Below are positions 54,866-64,000 of a DNA stretch of 64,000 nt, piece after piece. A program made the translations under genes and the position numbers. Location of the stretch: positions 38,580,042-38,644,041 of the forward strand of contig CM060734.1 of assembly GCA_030704615.1 (NCBI GenBank). Direction: 5' to 3'. The stretch comes from Takakia lepidozioides (Eukaryota; Streptophyta; Takakiopsida; Takakiales; Takakiaceae). The notes under the pieces are model-generated. The model ran no database searches and was not told the DNA's origin. It worked only from the letters and a program-made list of their open reading frames with translations. The first letter of the stretch is position 1. Each line of letters starts with the position of its first letter.

Positions 54866-55049
54866 TCATCCAACACACTCACAAATCATTCATCCACACT
54901 CTCAAGTACATCAAAATTATGTCATTGTTGAGATCCAAAATCACCACCGCCCATGGTTCAAGGGCCTTGCTTAAATAGAAGTGCCAAAGGCCAATCAGCA
55001 AGACCATGTGTCATCAGACCAGAGGCTGCTTAGATTACAAGCGATGTGC
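54866..55049 (+). repeat. LTR-like direct repeat, copy 2
   Basis: Matches 51318-51508. It continues to about 55130 with a segment shared with about 49600-49680, suggesting the true LTR is longer than the 51-kb copy. Confidence 0.8.
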
Positions 55050-55135
55050 TTCACACTTAGACAACACTTATGATAGAATTGTCCATCCTTTAAGAGGAAT
55101 AAAGTAAGGGGGGGAATCCAGCCCCACAAGGTTCC

Positions 55136-57560
55136 AGCATGTAACAAACAAGCGGCTAATTGTGTAATGGCTCCACCCTAATCACAAAACTGAAATGCTA
55201 ATACTGGCGGTCTTGATTTTCTTGAAATCAAAATAATAAATATTTAAAACATGAAATTGGAACCTTCAACACTGACAGGGATTAATATAATAATTATCAA
55301 ATAAATGTGAAATTTAGAATCAAAATATAAGTTCTATGTCTTCACCTCGATAGAAAATAATAAGTGTTCACTGTTCCCTTCTGCATTTCAAGTTTTTCCT
55401 TTCCATTTTCCCACTCTGTATACAACTCTAGTTCTCCCTTGATACCTCTGCTGCTCTGCAGCTGTATGCTCACATGGTCTCTATCCTGTCTTGTTCTCAT
55501 AATGACTGTCTGTCCTGGCTTTGTTTGTATCCTCATCCTGCTAAATATCTATTGTGTGCAGATTCGATCCTTTCTCGCTGTCCTCACTGAGCCTGAATAT
55601 GAATATAATAGAACTGAAGGGATAAATCTGAAGGGAACTAAATATGATAGAACCGAAGGGATAAATTTGAAAGGAACTGAAAATTACAGCACTCACCAAG
55701 TTATGAATGAATGGATAACAATAGAAAGGTGAGAATCTAGAGTATATTGAAAATGGCTATTTATTGGGGAAGGTAGGATCTTGATAGGTAGGTATTAACT
55801 GGGGAAGGTACATAAGGAAAAAACAATGGATGCATGGTCTCAGGAGCCAATAAACGCCACTATGTCAAACCTCATCTTACAAAAGCAAATATATTTAATC
55901 CAAAAACAAAATGGATGAGAATAATCTAGAAACATTGGTCCCCTGGGCCTGACAAGCCGGAAAAACCATTGCCTAGTCTTTGCATGAGGGCAAGACCAAT
56001 AAACATCAATATAGAGATTGACTTTTGTCAAAACCAAACATAAAGAAGGGCTATTGTTTTCTGCTTGGAAGTGGACAGCTACAACCAAGGCAGAGTTGGA
56101 CAAACCCGCTCCCCCCAAGGATCGGAAAGTCTGCACCAGCATTTAGACCTTGTATGGTTGACCTTGCATTTCCCTTCTATAGCTGGGTTGGTGAACAAAC
56201 ATATAATATAATATTCATATAAATAAATGAACAATTTCATAATTGTGCATAGTTTTTTTTTTAAATTTTTTTTAAAGGAAACCTGGGAGCGCATAGTTGT
56301 GAAATGCATTTTTAAAGAAAAAATGTTAGTACTGTATTATAACTACAAAACTAGTCTTGTTGCCTTTGTAATAGTTGTTAATCTCTTTTTTCTTTTATTG
56401 GCTTGTTTTTCGAATAAAGAGGAGACAACCCATCCCGGTCAAAAATGGCAAAGCACCTCGTGTGGCCTTCTCCATGTGTCACCTCCTCTCCATCGATGAG
56501 AACTAGTACTTCTATCATGTGCCTTCTTTGGGTAACACCTCCCTCAGGGTAACAACTTTGTTACTGAATAACTTATGAAAAATAAATGGCTGAATGTAAG
56601 TTCATTAGGATGAATGTAGATCCCAATACATTCACAAGGGAAGAAGAAAAGGGTGGAGCGATACACAATGAGGCGCTTGTATTGTGAATTTATTGGATGG
56701 CCGACTCGACTGGTTAGTGCACAAGTCACCTTGTAAGTGGTTGTGGATTCAAAACACATAGGTGTATGTCTAGTGCATTTGACAAGATAATCAGTTGTCT
56801 ATCCCAAGTGAGTCCATGGGCTCAACGGCATAACATGAAAAGGGAAAAATATCATGGTCCTGTTGCTCTCTTCCTTCTTTCTTCCCCTTTGTGCTCTATA
56901 AAGGTATATGACACCAACCGAACATAAGAGGCTCTTCCCCTTGCATGTAATGGCCTTTTTTAGGGGTAGGCTAATAGGACAAACCCACATCACAACCAGT
57001 TGTATTTGCGACAGCTGTAAGGGATTGTAAAATGCAAGGAACGAAGGAGTTCAGTGATTGCGTTGTTGCAGGGTAGTTTATGCTCCGTAATATTATACAA
57101 GACTATGCTGTAGCACTAGCCCATCCCCAGGACAGTAGCTGCTAGGTGAATTGGCTCTTAGTTATGCCGGGCTCCAGCCAGCGTCATCTCTCTAGCACTA
57201 AGTTAGTCATTAGAAAAACCGCAAGACACCAACCTTATCACATTTTCTATTGTATACTAATAGACTATAAATTAGTAGCTAGAATGCAGGAGATGATTTA
57301 ATATGATTTAAAGGGCCTCCCTCCCCTTTTGGTTGAAAAAGAATAAAAAATGTGATAGCTCGTCTGTTGATACATCATCGGGATTAAAACAATCACTTGA
57401 TCATTAGTATCAATGTAGAAGATATTTTGCTTGAATTTGGTTGCGGATGGAATGGATGGATAAGCCCAAGGAAAGATACGAAGGGTCTGGTTAAAAAAGT
57501 TGCGAAAATACAAGTGGGCCTTGGAAGGTCCATCAGCCATTACGACATGTAACCGAGATG
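55136..57560. other. No supported gene
   Basis: AT-rich DNA with short frames. A 39-bp sequence is tandemly duplicated at 55602-55679. A minus-strand frame at 55840-56142 shows a protein-like C-terminal half but no family I can name. Confidence 0.45.
55602..55679 (+). repeat. Two tandem copies of a 39-bp unit
   Basis: AATATAATAGAACTGAAGGG... and AATATGATAGAACCGAAGGG... with four or five substitutions; each translates to a 13-residue repeat in the open plus frame. Confidence 0.85.
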
Positions 57561-58252
57561 TATGAAACACATGGATGAAATATGGATGAATGATCCCCGT
57601 AGCACTTGCCGTACCAGCATTGCGGAAGTTTCGCCACATATCCGATCTGCACTATTTTGGAGCGAATATCGGGTAGTGGCGAATGGTCAAGTGGATGGCG
57701 AAAGCGCAACAACTGGCTGGCGAAACTCCAGCACGGCGGTTGCGGGCACCGCAACAACGGCCATGGGAGCTGCAGCGAAGGTCACACTCCCCTCGTCTGC
57801 GTCTTCGTCTTCGTCTGTGCCTTCCTTCCTTGCGCTTCCCCACCTCATGCTTATAAGTTCGGGTGCCCTTGCATTGTTCTCAAGGATACTTGTGTCTCTA
57901 TTTCTGGAGTCTTTGGGTGTATACGCCTCTGTAGTCCGGGGGAGTTTGGTTTCTTGTCAAGAAGGGAAGCCTGTCTGCCGGGGATCGATGCTTCTCGGCC
58001 CTTTTTCAGTCGGTGGAAAGGTTGATGACTACTTCTTGTGAGAAATTGATGAAAACGTGCATGGTGGATGAAGCATGGCAGATTTTATCTGATCGCGTAC
58101 AATTGAGCTCGTGCGGTTCAGGAGTTCCTCAAGCTTGCAAAACATCCGTGGAGGAGTGCCCGCTGCCTGTGGAAATGAGATAATTTCAAGCACTCTCTTT
58201 TCAGCATTTGCTTGTCGGCCTAGCCACGTAGAGGGGTTTTGCTTCGACGGTG
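57561..58252 (+). promoter_or_regulatory. GC-rich leader/promoter region of the KIC-like gene
   Basis: GC- and CpG-rich DNA immediately upstream of the KIC-like ATG. Open frames here are Ser/Ala- or Arg-rich and lack conserved motifs. No TATA box or start site can be assigned. Confidence 0.4.
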
Positions 58253-58666
58253 ATGGGCTCAGAAGTCCAAAGCAAAATGGTGGGAGGAGAGTGCGACCAT
58301 CGACAGACAGAGATAGAGGTATTCCATGACTTCCTGCCGATCATGGCTCAGAAACTGGACGAACAGGACTTCCTGGAAGAGCTTTGCAACGGTTTCCGCT
58401 TGCTTGCCGACCCTTTCACTTGCACCATCACAATAGGAAGCCTGACGAAAAATGCCAGGTGGTTGGGCCTTGACGGCATGAGCGAGGAGGACCTTCATGC
58501 TATGATCAAGGAAGGGGATATTGATGGCGATGGTGCTTTAAACGAGCATGAATTTTGCCTTCTCATGGTCAGAACGAGCCCCTCTCTCTTGGCCCAAGCT
58601 GAGACGTGGCTGGAAGATGCTCTTGAAAGAGAGCTGGAGGAATTTATGGATGAAGATCTCATGTGA
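58253..58666 (+). CDS. KIC: KIC/PBP1-like single EF-hand calcium-binding protein, 137 aa, intronless
   Basis: Small plant EF-hand proteins of the KIC/PBP1 group bind calcium with one EF-hand and then regulate partners such as the kinesin-like calmodulin-binding protein or PINOID kinase. The protein has the family pattern: DFLPIMAQKLDEQDFLEEL, then GFRLLADP, TKNARWLGLDGMSEED, the EF-hand loop DIDGDGALNEHE at residues 89-100 (D, D, D, N, E ligands intact), FCLLMVRTSP and AETWLEDALERELEEF. Length (about 135 in Arabidopsis KIC) and lack of introns fit. The start is the ATG at 58253, not the in-frame GTG at 58250. The variable N-terminus is followed by conserved sequence from about residue 24. Orthology to KIC rather than PBP1 is not settled. 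Confidence 0.9.
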   Translation: MGSEVQSKMVGGECDHRQTEIEVFHDFLPIMAQKLDEQDFLEELCNGFRLLADPFTCTITIGSLTKNARWLGLDGMSEEDLHAMIKEGDIDGDGALNEHEFCLLMVRTSPSLLAQAETWLEDALERELEEFMDEDLM

Positions 58667-60619
58667 GAATTCGCGGAGATATTGGAGCAAGGCTCCTCAG
58701 GTTGGAGCCAAGATAATGAAGACAAAGTTTTCAAAGCGTTGGATGGGATATATCAGCTGTTAGCCGAAAAAGCCTTTTGGTCTTGTTTGCAGTCGTCTTC
58801 AACCTTGCGAGAGGGCCCCTCTTTGCGACGCAGCTTAGACCTTATATTTATTGTCTGTGTAGACTAGACTTACAACGTAAAGAATTCAATGTGCCAATAT
58901 GTTGCATAAAGCAAGTGTTTTCACAATCAGGGACATCCTAGACTCTGGTATGGCACATTGCCCATTATTCCTCCTAGACCGTATGACACATATAGTCACT
59001 TTTTGCTTCTCCTCGTCCACTTACATGAGCGGGTATCGAGAAGTTCATTTACAACCCACAGCTAGGTCAAGAAGTTCGGTTACAAGGGAAGTTAGAAACA
59101 GGCAGGAAAGACTGCTTAGGCATGCCTTGCATGAGTGGTTTTGACTAAGAACCTGTTGATAGTAATCTTCACCATATTTTGCCACTCCTGAAATTTCAGA
59201 GGTGTGTATTGATCTGACTTCTTTCCCCCTGCACTACTAGTGTGATGGCTTTGATGGCTTCAGACTTTTATTCACGGTATATTTGAACCAGAAATCTGGT
59301 GTTTAAGAAGTTTTCTTGGCTGATTTTCCTAGAGGGTTTGTCATGATATAGTCACTGGATGTTGATAAAGTATGTGACAACGTGATTGAAAGCTCGTTGT
59401 GTGATAGCTCAGGTTGGGACTTAATGGCCTGGGAATATGCGCTGTGCTTACGCGCGTCAGCTTGGCCTTCATGAAATTTGCACTTCCGTAGTTGTTATGC
59501 AAGCCATTGGGAAGGCAGTCGACCAATATAGAGTTCCATGACTGTTCAGGTGGGTGTTCAAGATAATTAGACAGTGGAGTACACCGTGGAGGGGAGAGGT
59601 CCTGGCAACCACAAACAACAGTTGTTTGGGAGAACAAACAAACTTGCTGTTCAGTTGTATTGGCCTGCCCAGGGAGGGGGACCCCAAACAACTGGCGGAA
59701 GACTAGTAGAGTGGAGGCACCTTCTCTCGTGTATGCCTCTCTTCTTTTTACTGGACTCGTGCTACAGTCCAGTATATAAATGGTTAGCTTACAAACTTCC
59801 TTGATATGACATACAGTGGAAGATAGGCGTTTACCTGCAGCATGCTAACCCAGAAGGCCTTGAGGTCCACAGACTTCAAACTACCATACTGGATTGGTGG
59901 GAAGCCCTTAGTTGCAGACACCAACAAAAACACAAGGAATCAGATATGGACCTGTGAAACTTTTGGAGTGCCCAAAGACTGAAGATACAAATCAGACATC
60001 TCAGCATGCCTATGCTGTCTTCTCCTTCATGATGTGACTTGTACCCCAGGAGGCGTTCTCCAAGGAGGCAGGTATTCATCATACCATCTACCTCATTTGG
60101 GAATTTATGCGATAGCATTTGGACCAAAAGAGGGTAAAAAGCTTTCAAGATTGCCTCCAGCATACTGAGTTGCGAGATCATACAACAAATGATGAAGAAA
60201 CAACTCAAGGTTTGGTCATTGAAGGAGAAGAATTTTGAAACCTGCGCATCTGGATGGGACAGAACAGCATGAAAGAGATCTCCTTGAAGAAGCCAGGAAA
60301 GTGGAAGCTGATGAATCATGACTCAGGCCGAGGCTTCCCAATGGATGCTTTTAACTATCTGTGCTCTCAAGGGGTTTGGTTCAAGAACATAGGGTCTGTT
60401 CAGATGGGCTCTTCACAACAAGGCAACGTCAAACTCACTTAATTGGAAAATCTGGAACTAAGATCACTAGGATTTGACGTCGGCCTGGTAGATGTAGCCC
60501 ATCAGATGTAACTCCTACAAGCACAACTGGTCCCCCAGAGGTCTGTATGCTGATCTGGGTACAGGTTTTGTGGCCACGATACCCACATCGCCAGCACACA
60601 CACAGACTGTCTCTGCAGG
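58667..60619. other. No supported gene
   Basis: The KIC-like 3' UTR should occupy the first few hundred bases. Further on both strands show medium frames (for example 59876-60319 minus) without recognisable motifs or a consistent splice pattern. Confidence 0.45.
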
Positions 60620-60940
60620 CACCCTACTCTCACCCAGTGTGACTACATCTAGGGGGATGTCAATTTCTACTGGGTAGAGGACTAAAGGGGTAGTGCCTGC
60701 ATGAGCATTCTGCCTCAAGTTGATGCCAGCATCAAACCAGCACTGAAATTCTGTAACCAGATTGTCAACTATGGATGAGCACCATGACAGTTTTGGGCTG
60801 GATTGTTGGTGAGATGGCTCGGGGAGATTTAGTATGCCACTCGTATTGTGCCCTGAAGCGTGCAACATAGCCAGCATGCACAAAGGATATCATGATACAC
60901 CACTCAGGGCAGCTTAATATACAGAAAAGGGTGCAAGGGC
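60620..60940. repeat. 321-bp tandem duplication, first copy
   Basis: Runs from CACCCTACTCTCACCCA to GGGTGCAAGGGC and is followed immediately by the second copy. On the minus strand both copies keep an open frame of about 90 codons with nearly the same peptide (LNLPEPSHQQSSPKLSWC, PLVLYPVEIDIPLDVV). Confidence 0.9.
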
Positions 60941-61260
60941 CACCCTACTCTCACCCAGGGTGACTACATCGAGGGGGATGTCAATTTCTACTGGGTAGAG
61001 GACTAAAGGGGTAGTGCCTGCATAAGCATTCTGCCTGATGCCAGGGGCATCAAACCAGCACTGAAATTCTGTAACCAGATTGTCAACTACGGATGAGCAC
61101 CATGACAGTTTTGGGCTGGATTGTTGGTGAGATGGCTCGGGGAGATTTAGTATGCCACACGTATTGTGCCCTGAAGCGTGCAGCATAGCCAGCATGCACA
61201 AAGGATATCACTCAATACACCTCTCAGGGCAGCTTAATATACAGAAAAGGGTGCAAGGGC
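60941..61260. repeat. 321-bp tandem duplication, second copy
   Basis: About 95 percent identical to the first copy, with short indels near 61035 that preserve the minus-strand frame around them. Confidence 0.9.
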
Positions 61261-61495
61261 CTCCACACTCAAAACCACAGAAACTGACATGAGCAATCGA
61301 TCCAAAAGTGTTTTTAAGTCTAAAGAAATCTATACATTTCAAATTACATTGTACTCTTACTCCTTCAGCTGAAATAGCGTACGCTTTATGTACACAGTTT
61401 CATAGAGTTTCATTGGATGGACTCAACTGCTGCTAACACTTTCTTTCCATGTCCAGAAGAGATCACTGAAGGTGCAGCAGACCAAAAATTCCTTC

Positions 61496-61900
61496 TCATT
61501 TGTCTCCTTTAATTTTTCTTTGGCTCTCTTCACCCAAACCAATCAGATGTACAAAATCCAAATAACCAATGCCTACATAATCCATGAGCACCTCCACACC
61601 GTATACTTCGTCTTCTACAACAAATGTATGCACTCTGTTGTAGCTGTGCCCTGGCTCCTTTCTGACGCCTCTGTCCTGCATCATTTCCTCACCTTTGCTG
61701 TGTCATCCCACATGAGAAGGCACTTTGCTGCCAGTCTGGTACATCCACATTGTCATGAATTCTGTAGGCTCCAAGCAAGGCACCCCACACTGTAGCACCT
61801 GGTCCAATGGGCAGTTTGTTAATGAGATCCTCTGTCTCATCCAACCGCCCTGCACGGCCAAGAAGGTCCACCATGTAGGCATAATGTTATACATGCAGGT
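61496..61900 (-). pseudogene. PPR protein C-terminal (E/E+ domain) fragment
   Basis: The minus strand reads [20 protein letters not shown] and [20 protein letters not shown], the classic last PPR motif and start of the E domain in plant PLS-class PPR proteins. After a break it continues MMQDRGVRKEPGHSYNRVHT and FVVEDEVYGVEVLM, the E+ part. About 30 residues between the two are missing. The upstream frame is shifted at about 61880 and no DYW domain follows. It is a truncated, frameshifted relic of an organelle RNA-editing type gene. Upstream PPR repeats are not visible in the window. Confidence 0.8.
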
Positions 61901-62371
61901 AGGTCATGGTCTCGAGTGATGGTATCCATGTGATGGTATCCAAGTAGTGACGGCCTTCATACATGGCTACATGCAGAGAGCAGAAGGAGAAAGGTACTAC
62001 AGTTAGCCTTCGTGTTGTTCTCCAAGGGGGTGTGTGGGCCTCTTTTATATGAGTACAGACGAAAGATTGTGCTATCACTAATCCAGCTGCAGTGAATTCA
62101 ACCTTTGAAATGACCAAGGAACCGAGGCTTAAAGGACAATGAAGTTCCTGATGAAGAAAAGGACGTGTGTGTGATAGAGATTGGGAAAACTAGGCACAAA
62201 TGTCTAGCGTCAGGTGGATACATATGAGCTAAAACTGATTTAAATTTCATCACTCAGCCAAACTGAGCAGCCCACCACCAGTGTGGAAGGACAAAGAGAA
62301 CCAAATCTAAAGCATTAAGGGCAAGGGATTAGGGATTAAGAGGCCAGGTTGCAGTATATAGTACTCGGTCT
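61901..62371 (-). other. MIZ1 3' UTR/intergenic, no other gene seen
   Basis: Lies between the MIZ1 stop codon and the PPR fragment. Only short frames. Confidence 0.5.
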
Positions 62372-63958
62372 TCAGACCCGAAGGAAGAAAATGCTGAGCT
62401 CCTGACCTGGTGATCCATCAGGGTTTATCATATGAAAAGATACGGAGTCAGGGGAACCTCCAACCCTTTCATAACGGGCCCGCATGTACATGATTTCATC
62501 TTCTGCCACACCTTTTAATCCATCTGCAATGGGGATAACCCCTGCACCCATTGTGACTGATTGTATATGCCCCAAGACATTCCTGTCTAGATCTGAGATC
62601 TGGCGCTTGATTGCGAAACCCACCTTGATAACATCAAGAATATGATTAGTTCAGCATAAGTGTTCCGGTGAACATGCCAAATGTAGAAATTGCATTAGTT
62701 GTGAAAACCTTCACATTACGATTGCATAATATGCATTATTCCATGTGTACACAGGAAATCAGTACATCTAGTCTGAGAGGCAGCAAATATGTATAGCAAT
62801 ACAGATTCTGTACAATTTCCATGGCCCATGATGACATACCAAAGGAGGAATCTGCAAAGGTGGAACTCCTGATGCCCGGGAGCAACCAACAACCCCAGGT
62901 CACAACCACATGTTCACAAAAAGCCTTTCCTGACAAAGCGTATTTGTTGACTCACCTTGCGGCCATTGCAGAACATACTCCAGACAGGCTCCGAGAAAAG
63001 ACCACCTGCTTTCAGATCTTTGGCTCCCTTGGCTTTCTCGCACTCGAGGGCAATTCGTAGAAGACCTGACGCCATTTCCCGGACTAGTGAGTACGTGGGT
63101 ATTGCAAATTCCAGTAGCAAGAGCGGCGTGCTCTTCGACTCTTCTTGGACACACAACGTGACTCGCCCCTTCCTGCGCCCACGAAATTGCAATGAGCTTG
63201 GGCCATCATAATTAATTTTCTTTCGGGTTGGGTGGGGGGAAGGAGGGAGAAAGAGAGAGAGAGCTAGTGGTCCTAAAGAATGGTCCTGCTTCAAGGCCAT
63301 TCCGGAGTCTCATACTGGAACAACCTTTCTTCAAAAATTTGGGAAGATTACAGATAAATGGTCCAAAATGCTGACACCAACGCTGACAGCGTACTGAGTT
63401 TGTGGCCGAATCTGTATGCTTTAAGAGATGTGAGGTTGCGACGTCTAGAGATGAGCAGTCTTGAGGAAGGGTGTAAATGGTCCAATCTATGTGCCTTGCA
63501 GAACGATTCATGGATATAAATAGGTAATCCTGCCAATTCTCAATTGTTGTCATTAGATAATGTGAGTACTTAACAGGAAGGGGTGATGAACGACCCGGCT
63601 TGAGAGCACGAGCTACCGAGAAAGGAGAGTACATGGCGCGAGGCAAGGGAGAAAAGAACATTTATATTGAGCAATTGTTCATACTTGGAACTTGCAAAGA
63701 GGAAAGGACACCGTACCTGTAGCCATAGATAGTTCCCGTGACGGCCGCCCCCAGTGTAGACTCCGCATCCCTGTCCGCATCTGAGTTATGCGGGACAGGA
63801 GTCTGGCCCCTCCCATAGCACCGGAGAAGGATCAAGAATGCTCGGAGTGAGCTCCAGCACTTCATTTCCTTTTCACAATCGACCGTGGTGGGCCGGTCCA
63901 TGAAGTAAATATTACCCTCCCTGCTACCTGGCTGTCTCAAATCCACATTTATGGCCAT
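62372..63958 (-). CDS. MIZ1: MIZ1 (MIZU-KUSSEI1, DUF617) family protein, 236 aa, three coding exons
   Basis: MIZ1 is a plant ER-associated protein required for root hydrotropism in Arabidopsis; the family is land-plant specific. Coding exons: 63717-63958, 62956-63172, 62372-62623, joining in phase 2 (TAC-AG|G) and phase 0 (AAG|GTG) with GT-AG introns of 544 and 332 bp. The 236 residues carry the DUF617 signatures: VTGTIYGYR, KGRVTLCVQEE, LLLEFAIP, EMASGLLRIALECEK, SMFCNGRKVGFAIKR, DEIMYMRARYERVGGS, FHMINPDGSPGQELSIFFLR. The N-terminal 70 residues are variable with a basic CWSSLRAFLILLRCYGRG segment typical of the family. The start ATG follows an in-frame TAA nine codons upstream. Flowering-plant members are mostly intronless as I remember, so the two introns are notable. 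Arabidopsis MIZ1 is about 297 residues. Confidence 0.93.
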
Positions 63959-64000
63959 GGCAGACCCCTCTACTTTGACTTTTTACTTTTTCCAATCCAA
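63959..64000 (-). promoter_or_regulatory. Start of the MIZ1 5' UTR/promoter, cut by the window
   Basis: Only 42 bases remain upstream of the ATG; they contain an in-frame stop and no assignable element. Confidence 0.4.

Noticed and set aside
55364-55732. 122-codon plus-strand frame with a hydrophobic start
   Set aside because: Looks like a signal or membrane helix, but it arises from a CT-rich stretch followed by a 39-bp tandem repeat; no homology pattern.
58250-58252. Upstream GTG as start of the KIC-like protein
   Set aside because: Plant nuclear genes start at ATG; the ATG at 58253 is next and gives the expected length.
59876-60319. 147-codon minus-strand frame
   Set aside because: Cys/Leu/Ser-rich without any family pattern; the opposite strand looks equally open.

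Overview
This is nuclear DNA of a land plant. It holds a spliced, complete DEFECTIVE KERNEL 1 (DEK1) phytocalpain gene, a KIC-type single EF-hand gene, a MIZ1 (DUF617) gene and a fragment of a plant-type PPR gene, set among Ty3/gypsy retrotransposons. Introns are short (roughly 80 to 1300 bp). Overall the gene set and the type of retroelement suggest a non-flowering land plant (bryophyte, lycophyte or fern). That is inference: nothing in the window fixes the species.

Layout. Bases 347-17230 (minus strand) are DEK1. I could place 30 coding exons that join without a frame break into a 2188-residue protein. Three of its introns appear to use GC instead of GT donors. Bases 17231-28421 are upstream and intergenic DNA with microsatellites, a GC-rich block and a tRNA-derived SINE-like relic. 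Bases 28422-34806 are a full-length but decayed chromodomain Ty3/gypsy element (minus strand). It has 589 and 624 bp LTRs, a 5-bp target duplication, and an extra reading frame after the chromodomain. Bases 34807-37303 are AT-rich, with two pairs of direct repeats.

Bases 37304-43910 are a second, unrelated Ty3/gypsy element (minus strand). In order it carries gag, a basic RG-rich linker, a protease-like region, a cytosine-5 DNA methyltransferase domain, reverse transcriptase, RNase H, integrase and a C-terminal PHD finger. It is broken by stops, a frameshift and a 165-bp insertion. This element is the most striking content of the window: it joins a DNA-methylation writer and a histone-reader module in one gag-pol. 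At 47.7-48.4 kb (plus strand) lies a separate, apparently spliced sequence resembling a beta-class N4/N6 DNA methyltransferase.

Bases 48.4-57.5 kb are repeat debris: minisatellites, CCACGTCA-rich repeats, an inverted repeat surrounding an LTR-like copy, and a third, heavily decayed gypsy pol. The right end returns to host genes: KIC-like (58253-58666, plus), a tandem 321-bp duplication, a PPR pseudogene fragment (minus) and MIZ1 (62372-63958, minus, three coding exons).

The host genes are not obviously functionally linked to one another. The retroelements share a theme of chromatin modules: chromodomain, PHD finger, and C5 and N4/N6-type methyltransferases. All annotations come from reading the sequence against remembered family patterns; no database search was run.
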